From positions 62,001 through 126,000 of the forward strand of contig NZ_CP066775.1 in assembly GCF_009754905.2 (NCBI RefSeq): a stretch of 64,000 bases of DNA, read 5' to 3'. The stretch's first letter is position 1. Each line of letters starts with the position of its first letter. Position numbers and translations under genes: made by a program. This stretch comes from Mucilaginibacter ginkgonis (GTDB taxonomy: Bacteria; Bacteroidota; Bacteroidia; Sphingobacteriales; Sphingobacteriaceae). Below the pieces are notes generated by a model. It saw only the letters and a list, made by a program, of their open reading frames with translations. It was not told the origin of the DNA and did not search any database. Shown one piece after another: positions 55,486-64,000 of the stretch.

Positions 55486-56214
55486 TTAACGGCGGCTTTC
55501 CACAGTATATATGAAACTATCCGCTTTATAAAATCCTAAGTTAAATTCCATCGGTCGTTCTCCCTGGTCAAATACAAATCTTTTTCGAAATAGCACCGGA
55601 TCTGCAATTTTGATGTGCAACTTTTCAGCAATTAAATGATCTGCTGCATGAGCACTAATTTCTTCTTTAGACAGTGTTGCAATTGTGTAATAATCTTGCT
55701 CTAGTAGTTCGTACAGAGGTCGTTTGAAATCCTCGTCTCCGTTAAGCCCAATTCTGGGATGAAAGTAGGACACGAAGTATACAAATGGTCCATCTTTTCT
55801 GCCGCGGACGCGCTCCATTTTCAAGACCTTTTTATCTGGTTTGATGTCAAAAAAATTTGCAACGGCTTCATCTGGCAATACCCAGGTTACATGCAATTCA
55901 AAATTTTTAATGTTAATCCCCCTCAACTTCATTTCTTGAGAGAAACTTAGCCAATTATTTGATTTAGAGCTAACCGTTGAGTGGTTTACTTTAGTACCTA
56001 GCCGCTTTTTCCGAACGAGTAAACCGTCATACACCAATTTGTTTATTGCCTGGCGAAGTGTTGTTCGCGATATGGCTAATAATCTGGCGAGTTCTACCTC
56101 ATTAGGTAATAATTTACCGTTTTGATATGCCTCCTCAGTAATCAATTTTCTAAGCAATTCTTCAGCCTGGGCATGTAGTGGAACAGGACTTTTATGATCA
56201 ATGCTGTATTTCAT
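55486..56214 (-). CDS. GntR-family regulator with UTRA ligand-binding domain
   Basis: 242 residues from ATG 56214; the first Met of the longer frame is less likely because SIDHKSPVPLHAQAEELLRK is the usual beginning. A winged HTH (about 8-70, LLAISRTTLRQAINKLVYDG) and a UTRA domain (about 90-240, KVLKMERVRGRKDGPFVYFV). It probably binds a sugar or sugar phosphate and represses the divergent isomerase/porter operon and the esterase/GH97 unit. Confidence 0.92.
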   Translation of the reverse strand: MKYSIDHKSPVPLHAQAEELLRKLITEEAYQNGKLLPNEVELARLLAISRTTLRQAINKLVYDGLLVRKKRLGTKVNHSTVSSKSNNWLSFSQEMKLRGINIKNFELHVTWVLPDEAVANFFDIKPDKKVLKMERVRGRKDGPFVYFVSYFHPRIGLNGDEDFKRPLYELLEQDYYTIATLSKEEISAHAADHLIAEKLHIKIADPVLFRKRFVFDQGERPMEFNLGFYKADSFIYTVESRR

Positions 56215-56337
56215 GAAATGATAAGTTCGCAATGATAATGATTAAAGTCAAATGTTCAATCATATTTTAAAGGTCAGGCTTTAGTTGGCCTTTAAAAATA
56301 AAAATTGAAAAAAATTTGCAAGTGATGGTATAATGTA

Positions 56338-56351
56338 TATGTTTGTACATA
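56338..56351. promoter_or_regulatory. Putative GntR operator, distal site
   Basis: TATGTTTGTACATA, a perfect TATGT-N4-ACATA inverted repeat in the GntR/isomerase intergenic region. Confidence 0.65.
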
Positions 56352-56426
56352 TTTCCTTTGCCAATTAGGAACCCTTAATTCTAAATACATTAAATTGAAC
56401 TAGTACAGATACCCTATGTGCATTAA

Positions 56427-56440
56427 TATGTCCGTACATA
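56427..56440. promoter_or_regulatory. Putative GntR operator next to the isomerase start
   Basis: TATGTCCGTACATA, the same inverted repeat as the distal site, 11 bases before the isomerase ATG, so binding would block transcription or initiation. Confidence 0.65.
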
Positions 56441-56450
56441 ATTACAAATA

Positions 56451-58259
56451 ATGAATATTGATACTAATTTACTTGAAAAATCTATAGCGACTGAATCTCC
56501 ATTGCGCAACACGTCTCAATACGTTATGCCTGCAAATATTAGAGAGAGAAACGCACCACCATCAGAATATGATATTTATCCTGTTGCACAACTAGGTGTA
56601 AGTAAGATTTTTGACGGATACGACAGCTTAGGAAAATACATTGCTGAACAAAAGACAGTGATAATAGATGGTTACGTTGGCGTTAATTGGGATGAAATTC
56701 GTAAAAAACTTCAGTCTTGCTTTGATAAAGAGGGCTATACAACAAACTGGATACAAACATTAGATTTCTTAAAATCACCCGATCACATCAGATCTATCAT
56801 TAGCCCGTTTCTAGGAGAACAGTCATCAGTCTGGGGGACCAGAACAACATTAACATTATCAGAATTTTTTGATAACGTTCATTTCGAAAATGCATTGAAT
56901 GCTGATTGCGACATAAATGTCGTCTTTGGTATCGGCGCGTCTTTATGTCAATCCTCATTACCTATCATATATCTGGACGTTCCTAAAAATGAAATACAAT
57001 TTCGCATGCGTGCAGGGAGCATCTTTAATCTGGGCAGCCAGTCGCAAGATGAACCTTTTCAAATGTACAAGAGGTTCTATTTTGTAGACTGGGTTGTTTT
57101 GAACAGCCATAAGAAAAATATCTTTAATAGGATAACTATTATGGCTGATACGCAATGGGAGGAAACACTTCATTGGACATTCCATAATAATGTTAGCGAC
57201 GGGTTAAAGAAATTAAGTGAATCGGTTTTCAGAGTCAGGCCATGGTTTGAGCCCGGCGCCTGGGGCGGTCAATGGATGAAAGAAAACATTGACGGGCTCA
57301 ATCCAAATGCAGTAAACCTGGCGTGGTCTTTCGAGTTAATCGTACCTGAAAATGGTTTGGTTTTTGAAAGCGATGGGAACCTTTTAGAGGTGACATTTGA
57401 CAGCCTTTTATTTTGTTGTCAAAAGAATGTTCTAGGTAAACACGCTGCCCGATTTGGGGATGAATTTCCAATCCGATTTGATTTTCTTGATACTTATAAA
57501 GGAGGTAATCTTTCCATTCAATGCCATCCGCGTTTAAAATATATCCAAGAAAATTTTGGTGAAACGATTACTCAGGATGAGACTTACTATATACTGGAAG
57601 CTGATCAAAACGCATCTGTATACCTTGGATTTCAAGAGGACATTGATCCAGTTGAATTTAGAAAGGAGTTAGAGCGCAGCCAAACGACCGGCGAGGCTTT
57701 GACTATTGAAAACTTTGTGCAAGTTCATCCAGCTCAAAAGCATGATTTGTTTTTGATTCCGAATGGAACGGTTCATAGCGCAGGAGCTGGCAATGTTGTT
57801 CTCGAAATTAGCGCCACACCATACATCTTCACATTCAAAATGTATGATTGGGTCAGGTTAGATCTCGACGGCAAGCCGCGACCAATCAATATTGACCATG
57901 CATTCAAAAATTTAAATTTTGATAGGAAAGGTGATAAGGTTAAAGAAGAGTTGATTTCTCAGCCTCGCGTGATCCAGAAAACAGATGATTACGTCATTGT
58001 GCATTTACCAACCCACCCGGATCACTTTTATGATGTAATGCGACTGGAATTTGACAACATGTTAAAATTTGTCACCGCTAATTCATTCCATGTTTTAATG
58101 CTGGTTGAGGGTGAGGCAATACTAATTGAAACTGAAAATGGTACCAAAGAAACTTTCGCATATGCGGAAACATTTGTAGTTCCCGCAGCAGCAAATTCCT
58201 ATACACTTAAAAATCTCGGCAGTAGTAGGGCAAAAATTATAAAAGCCTTTATAAAATAA
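56451..58259 (+). CDS. Class I mannose-6-phosphate isomerase-like protein with an N-terminal extension
   Basis: 602 residues. The second half is the cupin isomerase core: SIQCHPRLKYIQENFGE gives the zinc-ligand Gln and His; ETYYILEA the Glu; and LIPNGTVHSAGAGNVVLEIS the last His. The first 250 residues do not match the isomerase core and may be a second nucleotide- or sugar-binding domain (VIIDGYVGVNWDEIRKKLQ). It should interconvert mannose 6-phosphate and fructose 6-phosphate or a related sugar phosphate. First gene of the GntR-controlled operon. Confidence 0.8.
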   Translation: MNIDTNLLEKSIATESPLRNTSQYVMPANIRERNAPPSEYDIYPVAQLGVSKIFDGYDSLGKYIAEQKTVIIDGYVGVNWDEIRKKLQSCFDKEGYTTNWIQTLDFLKSPDHIRSIISPFLGEQSSVWGTRTTLTLSEFFDNVHFENALNADCDINVVFGIGASLCQSSLPIIYLDVPKNEIQFRMRAGSIFNLGSQSQDEPFQMYKRFYFVDWVVLNSHKKNIFNRITIMADTQWEETLHWTFHNNVSDGLKKLSESVFRVRPWFEPGAWGGQWMKENIDGLNPNAVNLAWSFELIVPENGLVFESDGNLLEVTFDSLLFCCQKNVLGKHAARFGDEFPIRFDFLDTYKGGNLSIQCHPRLKYIQENFGETITQDETYYILEADQNASVYLGFQEDIDPVEFRKELERSQTTGEALTIENFVQVHPAQKHDLFLIPNGTVHSAGAGNVVLEISATPYIFTFKMYDWVRLDLDGKPRPINIDHAFKNLNFDRKGDKVKEELISQPRVIQKTDDYVIVHLPTHPDHFYDVMRLEFDNMLKFVTANSFHVLMLVEGEAILIETENGTKETFAYAETFVVPAAANSYTLKNLGSSRAKIIKAFIK

Positions 58260-58265
58260 TTGGTG

Positions 58266-59726
58266 ATGGAAAATCTAAATCAATACACACCTGCCAAGCC
58301 AAGCCGCTTATATCTATATCTGGTCTGCCTTGTAGCTGCGCTGGGAGGGTTCCTATTTGGCTTTGACACTGCTGTCATTTCCGGTACAGTAAAATTGGTT
58401 AAGCAAAACTTTTCCCTGAACGCAATTAATGAGGGTTGGTTTGTTAGCTGTGCATTATTAGGATGTATTGTAGGAGTGGCTATTTCAGGTGCCCTTAGTG
58501 ATAAATTCGGACGTAAAATTGTTCTGATTCTATCGGCAATTCTATTTCTCGTCTCTGCGTTGGGATGCTTGTGGTCACACTCCTTCTCTGAATTGATTGG
58601 ATTCCGTATTGTAGGGGGATTGGGAATAGGTGTGGCATCAATGGTATCGCCACTATATATTTCTGAGTTTGCACCCGCTCGGTATCGGGGTACGATGGTT
58701 TCATTATATCAATTGGCCTTAACTATAGGCATTGTAATCGCTTATTTTTCAAACGCGTATCTTCTTAGCCATCCAGGTGGTAACGGTCATGATCTATATG
58801 TTAATGATGACAAAAACGGCTCGTGGCGTTTAATGTTGGGGCTTGGCGCACTTCCTGCCGGGGTGTTTCTCTTATCACTTTTAACAGTACCGGAATCTCC
58901 ACGGTGGTTATTGTTAAAAGGGCAAATAGCCGAGGCAAGCGCAATTCTCGTTAAAATTGATGGAGATGAAGCCGCAGATAAGGAGATTAATGACTTTAAC
59001 CTGAATAACAACACAGAAAAGAAACTGCCCTTAAAACGGCTTTTCAGCAGAGAATACAGGCGTCCGATAATTATCGGGTTACTGCTGCCATTCTTCTCAC
59101 AAGTTTGCGGTATAAATGCAGTCATTTATTATGGACCCAAAATTTTAGAGCAAGCAGGTTTCGCACTAAACAATGCACTAGGCGGACAGGTAACCATCGG
59201 TCTGGTTAACGTTGTTTTCACATTTGTAGCAATTCTCACAGTCGACAAATACGGGCGTAAACCGCTTTTGTATGTTGGGGTGGGTGGAGCTGTTACTGCT
59301 TTGATTATTATCGGTGTATTATTTTACAACGGATACACATCAGGTCCATGGATACTTATTAGCATCTTAATATTTATAGCATGCTTTGCATTCTCATTCG
59401 GGCCGGTTTGCTGGGTAATCATTGGTGAAATCTTTCCCAGTACTGTCAGAGGCAAGGCGATGTCTCTCGCTACACTTTCCTTATGGATAGGAAATTTTCT
59501 AGTAGGTCAGCTTACGCCTGCATTTCTTGAGTTTTTAGGGCCTGCATACACATTTTGGCTCTTCGCCGGATGTTGTGCACCTGCCTTAATACTGACATAT
59601 AAGCTAATCCCTGAGACGAAGGGTCTTTCACTTGAAGATATCGAAACTTTATGGAGCGGCCATCATAAGAATGTCGCTTTAGATAATGATAAACATAAAG
59701 TAAACCCTTTATATCTGAAATCCTAA
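58266..59726 (+). CDS. Sugar porter-family MFS transporter
   Basis: 486 residues from ATG 58266, six bases after the isomerase stop. Twelve TM segments and sugar porter motifs: GGFLFGFDTAVISGTV, GALSDKFGRKIVL, RIVGGLGIGVASMVSPLYIS, PESPRWLL, and the C-terminal PETKGLSLEDIE. Imports a monosaccharide by proton symport across the inner membrane. Co-transcribed with the isomerase. Confidence 0.95.
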   Translation: MENLNQYTPAKPSRLYLYLVCLVAALGGFLFGFDTAVISGTVKLVKQNFSLNAINEGWFVSCALLGCIVGVAISGALSDKFGRKIVLILSAILFLVSALGCLWSHSFSELIGFRIVGGLGIGVASMVSPLYISEFAPARYRGTMVSLYQLALTIGIVIAYFSNAYLLSHPGGNGHDLYVNDDKNGSWRLMLGLGALPAGVFLLSLLTVPESPRWLLLKGQIAEASAILVKIDGDEAADKEINDFNLNNNTEKKLPLKRLFSREYRRPIIIGLLLPFFSQVCGINAVIYYGPKILEQAGFALNNALGGQVTIGLVNVVFTFVAILTVDKYGRKPLLYVGVGGAVTALIIIGVLFYNGYTSGPWILISILIFIACFAFSFGPVCWVIIGEIFPSTVRGKAMSLATLSLWIGNFLVGQLTPAFLEFLGPAYTFWLFAGCCAPALILTYKLIPETKGLSLEDIETLWSGHHKNVALDNDKHKVNPLYLKS

Positions 59727-59761
59727 ACTAATGAACAGACCAACTTAAAAAACCAAAACAA

Positions 59762-62700
59762 ATGAGATTAAAACTTTTACTTGAACAAAAATGGACACAG
59801 AAATGTCTGAGAACAGCCAATTTTCTTGGATTAATGGTCGTGCTTATTTTATGCTGTATTAATCAGCAAGCCAAAGCCGCACGTCCCACGATTAATTTTA
59901 CCGTAAATGCAGCAAACACTGTTTCCGGTCAAGTCCTAGATGACCAGGGTAGGCCGCTTCCCGGTGTAACCATAAGATTGATAAATACCAAATTAGGCAC
60001 AGTTACAGATGTAAATGGTAACTACAAGTTAACACTACCAGATGAGAATGCGGGTGGCACCCTTTCTTTTTCATTTATAGGTTTCCTCACTCAGACTATT
60101 CAAATTGGCAACCGCACTCAAATTAATATCAGTTTGAAAACTGATACAACGAGGTCATTAAATGAAGTTGTGGTGGTTGGATATGGAACACAACGCCGGG
60201 CGACTATCAATAGTGCTATTGGAACGGTTGGGGCTAAGGATATTAATGATAAACCGGTTCTCAATGCCGCTCAGGCATTGCAAGGACAGTCTCCCAATCT
60301 TATTATTCAGCAAAGTACACTTAACCCTGGTAGTAATCCGATTGTTAACATTAGGGGAGTTGCGACTACCGGGAATAATGATCCGCTCTTAGTAATAGAC
60401 GGAATTGTTTCCCAATCAATTAACGATATCAACCTTATCAATCCCAATGATATCGCTAATGTAAGTGTTCTTAAGGATGCTGGCTCGGCGGCAATATATG
60501 GCTCAAGGGGTGCGAATGGAGTAATTTTGGTTACCACAAAAAGTGGCAAGTTAAACCAAAAAGCCCAGGTTGCTTATAATGGAAATTTTGGTTTGCAACA
60601 GCCCGACATTTTGGTTAAAAAAGTGAACGCCGCTGATAATGCGTATTATAAAAACGAAGCTTTAGCTAATTCAGGGCTTCCTCCGGCATATACACCGGAA
60701 CAAATCCAGCAGATTGCGGCACAGGGTAATGGAAATTGGGACATCAATCATTTGGTTTACAATGCGCCTCAAACCTCGCAGAACATCAGCGTCAGCGGTG
60801 GTGGTACAACAAACACGTATTTCATCTCAGCGGGATATTTAAATCAGTTTTCCAATTTTATTGGTAATGGTGGTTCAGGGCCAAGATTTGGTTACCAGAA
60901 GTATAACTTACGGCTTAACGAATCGGCAATTGTCGGTAAATTTAAACTGACCGGAATTCTTGAATATACCAAATCGAGGAACAAAACAAACACGGTTGGT
61001 GACAATAATATTTTCGCAGATGCTAATCGCGTCCCACACAATTATAATTTTTACGATGCAAATGGAAATTATCTAACAAACTCATTTGCCTCTCAATATA
61101 ACGAATATGGCGTTCTGCTTAATGGCGGCGCGAACCAAGCTGATAATGATCGTATTTACGGTAATTTAAATGGTACTTTAAGTATAACCAACTGGCTGTC
61201 ATTGACAGGGGTCTTTGGTGGAACTCTTCAGAACAATGGCAATTTTTTCAGAAGGACACAGGTTAATTATATACCATCCGGTGTTTACGGGAATGACCTT
61301 ACAACATTTGATAACAACTCAAAAAGCTCTTCCTACAATACACAGGTCTATCTCGGTTTAAATAAATCATTTGGCATGCATAATGTTAGTGCCACTCTCG
61401 GTGTTTCGAGTGAGCTGTACAGTCAGCGTGGTTTTCAATTACAAAAAACATTAACTGATCCTGTATTCGGCAATGCCACTACAGGTACACTAATTGATGC
61501 TACGAATTCCTATAACTGCATCACTGTACAGGCTAACAGCAGACAATCTGCCTTCGGCCGAATAAATTACGACTTTAAAAGCCGCTATTTCATAGACTTT
61601 GTATTTCGCGAGGATGCTTCTTCAAAATTTGCGAGTGGCCGAAGAAACGGATTTTTCCCATCAGTAAATGTTGGTTACCTGATTTCAGATGAAGATTTTT
61701 TCAAACCAATAAAAGGTACTGTAAACAATTTAAAATTAAGAGCCAGTTATAGTGTTGTCGGTAACGAACAGACTGCAGGTAATTATACCTATTTGACAAC
61801 ATATTTTAATTATGCTGGCGCATATGGATATAATAACGTAATTCAAGGTGGTGCCGGAACGAACCTCTCGAATCCATTTCTAACTTGGGAGAGAGCACGA
61901 ACCTTGAATCTGGGATTTGATTTTGGGTTGTTTAACAACAAACTGACAGGAACATTTGAATACTTTAACAAAGTAACAAGTGATATCCAGCAAACACCGC
62001 TGGATGTCCCATCTATATTTGGAGCATCGCCTCCGACAGCAAACGTAGCAAAAGTTGGTGATCGAGGTTGGGAATTTGAGATTACTTATACCTTAAAAAC
62101 AGGTAAGGTAACACAAAGCTTTAGCCCTAATATTGGTAATACTTACAACAAGCTGCTTCAACTGACTGGAAATACACAGCAAATATTATACAATCAAGAT
62201 GTATATCAGTTAATCCGTCGTGTTGGCGATCCTGTAACACAATATTATGGGTTTCAAACAAATGGCTTTTTTCAAAACGCAGCTGAGGTTGCTTCTTACC
62301 CAAAACCGGCAGGTGCCGTTGTAGGCCCTGGTGACTTAAAATTTAAAGATCTTAATGGCGATGGAAAAATAGATGACAACGACAAGAAGGTACTTGGAGA
62401 TCCTTTTCCGCATTATACCTTCGGTTTCAACTATCGAATTGCTGTAGCCGGATTTGATGCCACGATCTTTTTACAGGGTGTGGGTAAAAGGGATGAGTTT
62501 TTGCGCGGCGAGCTAGTTGAACCATTCCATTATAATTATGGAACAACCTTATACGAACACATGACGGATTATTGGACACCTAATAATCCAGATGCACGTT
62601 ACCCAAGATTAGCGACGATAGGTTCGGCGTCTAATACGAATAATTGGCGTACTGGTTCTGACCTGTATAAATTTAATGCGGCATACGTAAGATTAAAGAA

Positions 62701-62929
62701 CGTCAACATCGGATATACATTGCCTCAAAAGATAAGTCGCAAAGCAGGAATGGAACGCGTTCGACTTTCTCTAATAGGTCAAAACCTCTTAACATTCTCG
62801 AAATTAAATTTTTACGATCCTGAAACGACTGAATTTGGCAATAGTGTGAGTCCGAGCTCAGCGTCAAATAGTGCCAGATCTTATTTACTTCCCAAATTTT
62901 ACGGCGCAGGCCTTGATATTACCTTTTAA
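59762..62929 (+). CDS. SusC/RagA-family TonB-linked outer membrane transporter
   Basis: 1055 residues. A long N-terminal region before a signal-like segment (FLGLMVVLILCCINQQAKA), a carboxypeptidase-regulatory-like domain (VSGQVLDDQGRPLPGVTIRL), TonB box region (EVVVVGYGTQRRATINSAIG), plug (IVNIRGVATTGNNDPLLVID) and beta-barrel ending in GAGLDITF. 35 bases after the porter gene. It pairs with the following SusD gene and should feed the GH97/porter pathway. Confidence 0.95.
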   Translation: MRLKLLLEQKWTQKCLRTANFLGLMVVLILCCINQQAKAARPTINFTVNAANTVSGQVLDDQGRPLPGVTIRLINTKLGTVTDVNGNYKLTLPDENAGGTLSFSFIGFLTQTIQIGNRTQINISLKTDTTRSLNEVVVVGYGTQRRATINSAIGTVGAKDINDKPVLNAAQALQGQSPNLIIQQSTLNPGSNPIVNIRGVATTGNNDPLLVIDGIVSQSINDINLINPNDIANVSVLKDAGSAAIYGSRGANGVILVTTKSGKLNQKAQVAYNGNFGLQQPDILVKKVNAADNAYYKNEALANSGLPPAYTPEQIQQIAAQGNGNWDINHLVYNAPQTSQNISVSGGGTTNTYFISAGYLNQFSNFIGNGGSGPRFGYQKYNLRLNESAIVGKFKLTGILEYTKSRNKTNTVGDNNIFADANRVPHNYNFYDANGNYLTNSFASQYNEYGVLLNGGANQADNDRIYGNLNGTLSITNWLSLTGVFGGTLQNNGNFFRRTQVNYIPSGVYGNDLTTFDNNSKSSSYNTQVYLGLNKSFGMHNVSATLGVSSELYSQRGFQLQKTLTDPVFGNATTGTLIDATNSYNCITVQANSRQSAFGRINYDFKSRYFIDFVFREDASSKFASGRRNGFFPSVNVGYLISDEDFFKPIKGTVNNLKLRASYSVVGNEQTAGNYTYLTTYFNYAGAYGYNNVIQGGAGTNLSNPFLTWERARTLNLGFDFGLFNNKLTGTFEYFNKVTSDIQQTPLDVPSIFGASPPTANVAKVGDRGWEFEITYTLKTGKVTQSFSPNIGNTYNKLLQLTGNTQQILYNQDVYQLIRRVGDPVTQYYGFQTNGFFQNAAEVASYPKPAGAVVGPGDLKFKDLNGDGKIDDNDKKVLGDPFPHYTFGFNYRIAVAGFDATIFLQGVGKRDEFLRGELVEPFHYNYGTTLYEHMTDYWTPNNPDARYPRLATIGSASNTNNWRTGSDLYKFNAAYVRLKNVNIGYTLPQKISRKAGMERVRLSLIGQNLLTFSKLNFYDPETTEFGNSVSPSSASNSARSYLLPKFYGAGLDITF

Positions 62930-62947
62930 TCAATTAACTGAAAGGAC

Positions 62948-64000
62948 ATGAAAAATCTAACTAAATATTTTGCTTTAGCAGCACTGGTTGCTGTGACAGG
63001 TTGCCGAAAACTGGACATCGCACCTACAGATTCTTACTCTGCATTGAACTTTTGGACAGCGGACGCAAATGTGTATAACGCACTTAATAATAATTACAGT
63101 CTGATATATAACAGTGATAAATATTTTACAGCTGAAGGTTTATCGGATAACGCTTATTCACAAACAAATACCGACGCGATACAAATCGCTAGCGGCAATG
63201 CGACCGCACAACAGGCCAAATTTGCAAATGACTGGAGTTTTTACTACCGTACCATTAAATCCTGTAATCAATTCCTTGAAAACGTAGACAAAAATACCAC
63301 GTTAGGGGCTGCAACAATAGCTCGGTTAAAAGCTGAAGTACGGTTTATACGCGCTTACGAGCATTTCAATTTAACCAAATGGTATGGAGATGTTCCACTA
63401 GTAGACCATGATCTAAGTCAGGATGAAGCCAAATCCATTGGCAGAACTCCAAAGGCTGACGTTGTAAAATTTATACTTAATGAACTGGATGCTGCCCTTC
63501 CGGCACTCCCATCAAAGGATCAGATGCCTGCAGCAGAAAATGGTCGCATAAATAAAGGTGCAGTTCTGGCTTTGAAGGCCCGCGTGTTATTATACCAGGG
63601 TGATCGTATGGCAGATGTTATCAGTGTTTGCGAAAGTCTGATGAACAGTACTGCTAATGGGACTTATTCATTAAATCCTAGCTATTCTAATCTTTTCAGT
63701 GATCCGGCAACAAATAAGACAAATCCTGAAACGATGCTATCTCTTCAGTATGTGCCGGCAACAACACGCACGTGGAGCGATTTTTGGGATTTTGCGCCTA
63801 AAAGCGTGGATGGAAGGGTCAATTCGCTTGCACCTAGTCAGGAGTTAGTCAACGACTATATCATGCTTAATGGCAAAGATATTACTGATCCTACATCTGG
63901 ATATGATGAAAATAATCCGTACATCAATAGGGATCCGCGTTTGACAGCTACAATTGTATATGATAAATATAATTGGAATAATGGCGGTGGTGTTAACGGG
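62948..64000 (+). CDS. SusD/RagB-family lipoprotein, truncated by the window edge
   Basis: Starts at ATG 62948 after an AAAGGA site and stays open to the end; 351 codons are visible. The lipoprotein signal ends at VTGC. Typical SusD features: AEVRFIRAYEHFNLTKWYGD, VPLVDHDLS, GAVLALKARVLLYQGD and NRDPRLTATIVYDKY. It is the partner of the SusC protein directly upstream. Confidence 0.95.
   Translation, partial: MKNLTKYFALAALVAVTGCRKLDIAPTDSYSALNFWTADANVYNALNNNYSLIYNSDKYFTAEGLSDNAYSQTNTDAIQIASGNATAQQAKFANDWSFYYRTIKSCNQFLENVDKNTTLGAATIARLKAEVRFIRAYEHFNLTKWYGDVPLVDHDLSQDEAKSIGRTPKADVVKFILNELDAALPALPSKDQMPAAENGRINKGAVLALKARVLLYQGDRMADVISVCESLMNSTANGTYSLNPSYSNLFSDPATNKTNPETMLSLQYVPATTRTWSDFWDFAPKSVDGRVNSLAPSQELVNDYIMLNGKDITDPTSGYDENNPYINRDPRLTATIVYDKYNWNNGGGVNG

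Noticed and set aside
1..64000. CRISPR arrays, rRNA and tRNA genes, IS transposases
   Set aside because: No regularly spaced repeats, no tRNA-like cloverleaf and no transposase motif was noticed by eye; a dedicated scan could still find a divergent one.

Overview
The window looks like chromosomal DNA of a soil or plant-associated Bacteroidota, most likely Sphingobacteriaceae (Mucilaginibacter/Pedobacter type). Signs of this are two SusC/SusD pairs, a retaining-type GH97, a CTnDOT-style conjugation module (TraE to TraN, RteC-like proteins), LytS/LytTR signalling, TAnnTTTG promoter motifs and a moderate AT bias. No rRNA, tRNA, CRISPR array, integrase or transposase was seen.

Layout. (1) 0-3.5 kb: the 3' part of an adenylate-cyclase-like gene, fossil genes (antitoxin-like, FtsX-type permease), and an ECF sigma/membrane protein/small protein module. 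(2) 3.6-12.4 kb: a secreted beta-propeller/phosphoesterase, a second secreted propeller-like protein and a SusC/SusD pair. (3) 12.5-17.9 kb: a dead DUF1003 copy, a sulfite-oxidase-like enzyme, a CsbD remnant, and a TlpA-DUF3738 gene divergent from a histidine kinase/response regulator pair across a tandem 10-bp TTAA array. (4) 18.1-31.7 kb: a decayed second copy of the sigma module, then a signalling and stress island with four receiver-only regulators, a CHASE3-PAS kinase, a REC-kinase-REC hybrid, a GAF-PAS protein that stops after the DHp helices, a hemerythrin/RIC-like protein, a lipocalin, DUF1003 and small secreted peptides. (5) 31.8-33.8 kb: fossils (including a broken copy of the cyclase 3' end and an XRE regulator) and the mobile mystery A/B pair with an operator array. 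(6) 33.9-47.2 kb: a leftward conjugation operon (traE, F, G, a frameshifted lipoprotein, three TraI-like genes, traJ, K, L, M, N, a DUF3945-like gene) with RteC-like genes upstream. No relaxase, coupling protein, integrase or TraA-D is visible. (7) 47.2-52.3 kb: a candidate RiPP locus, with a 57-aa Thr/Ser-rich peptide, a LytS kinase and LytTR regulator, and a full-length LanB-like dehydratase with a C-terminal SpaB-type domain; no LanC is visible. (8) 52.4 kb to the end: a sugar-use locus with GH97, an esterase, a GntR/UTRA regulator, a mannose-6-phosphate-isomerase-like protein, an MFS sugar porter, SusC and a SusD that runs off the window. Three TATGT-N4-ACATA-like sites probably bind the GntR protein.

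The strongest candidates for something undescribed are the LanB/two-component/Thr-rich-peptide locus beside the conjugation module and the signalling island bounded by an inverted 24-bp sequence. Duplication followed by decay recurs through the left half: the sigma module, the cyclase tail, DUF1003 and the DGTPDMRY peptides each appear as one intact and one broken copy.
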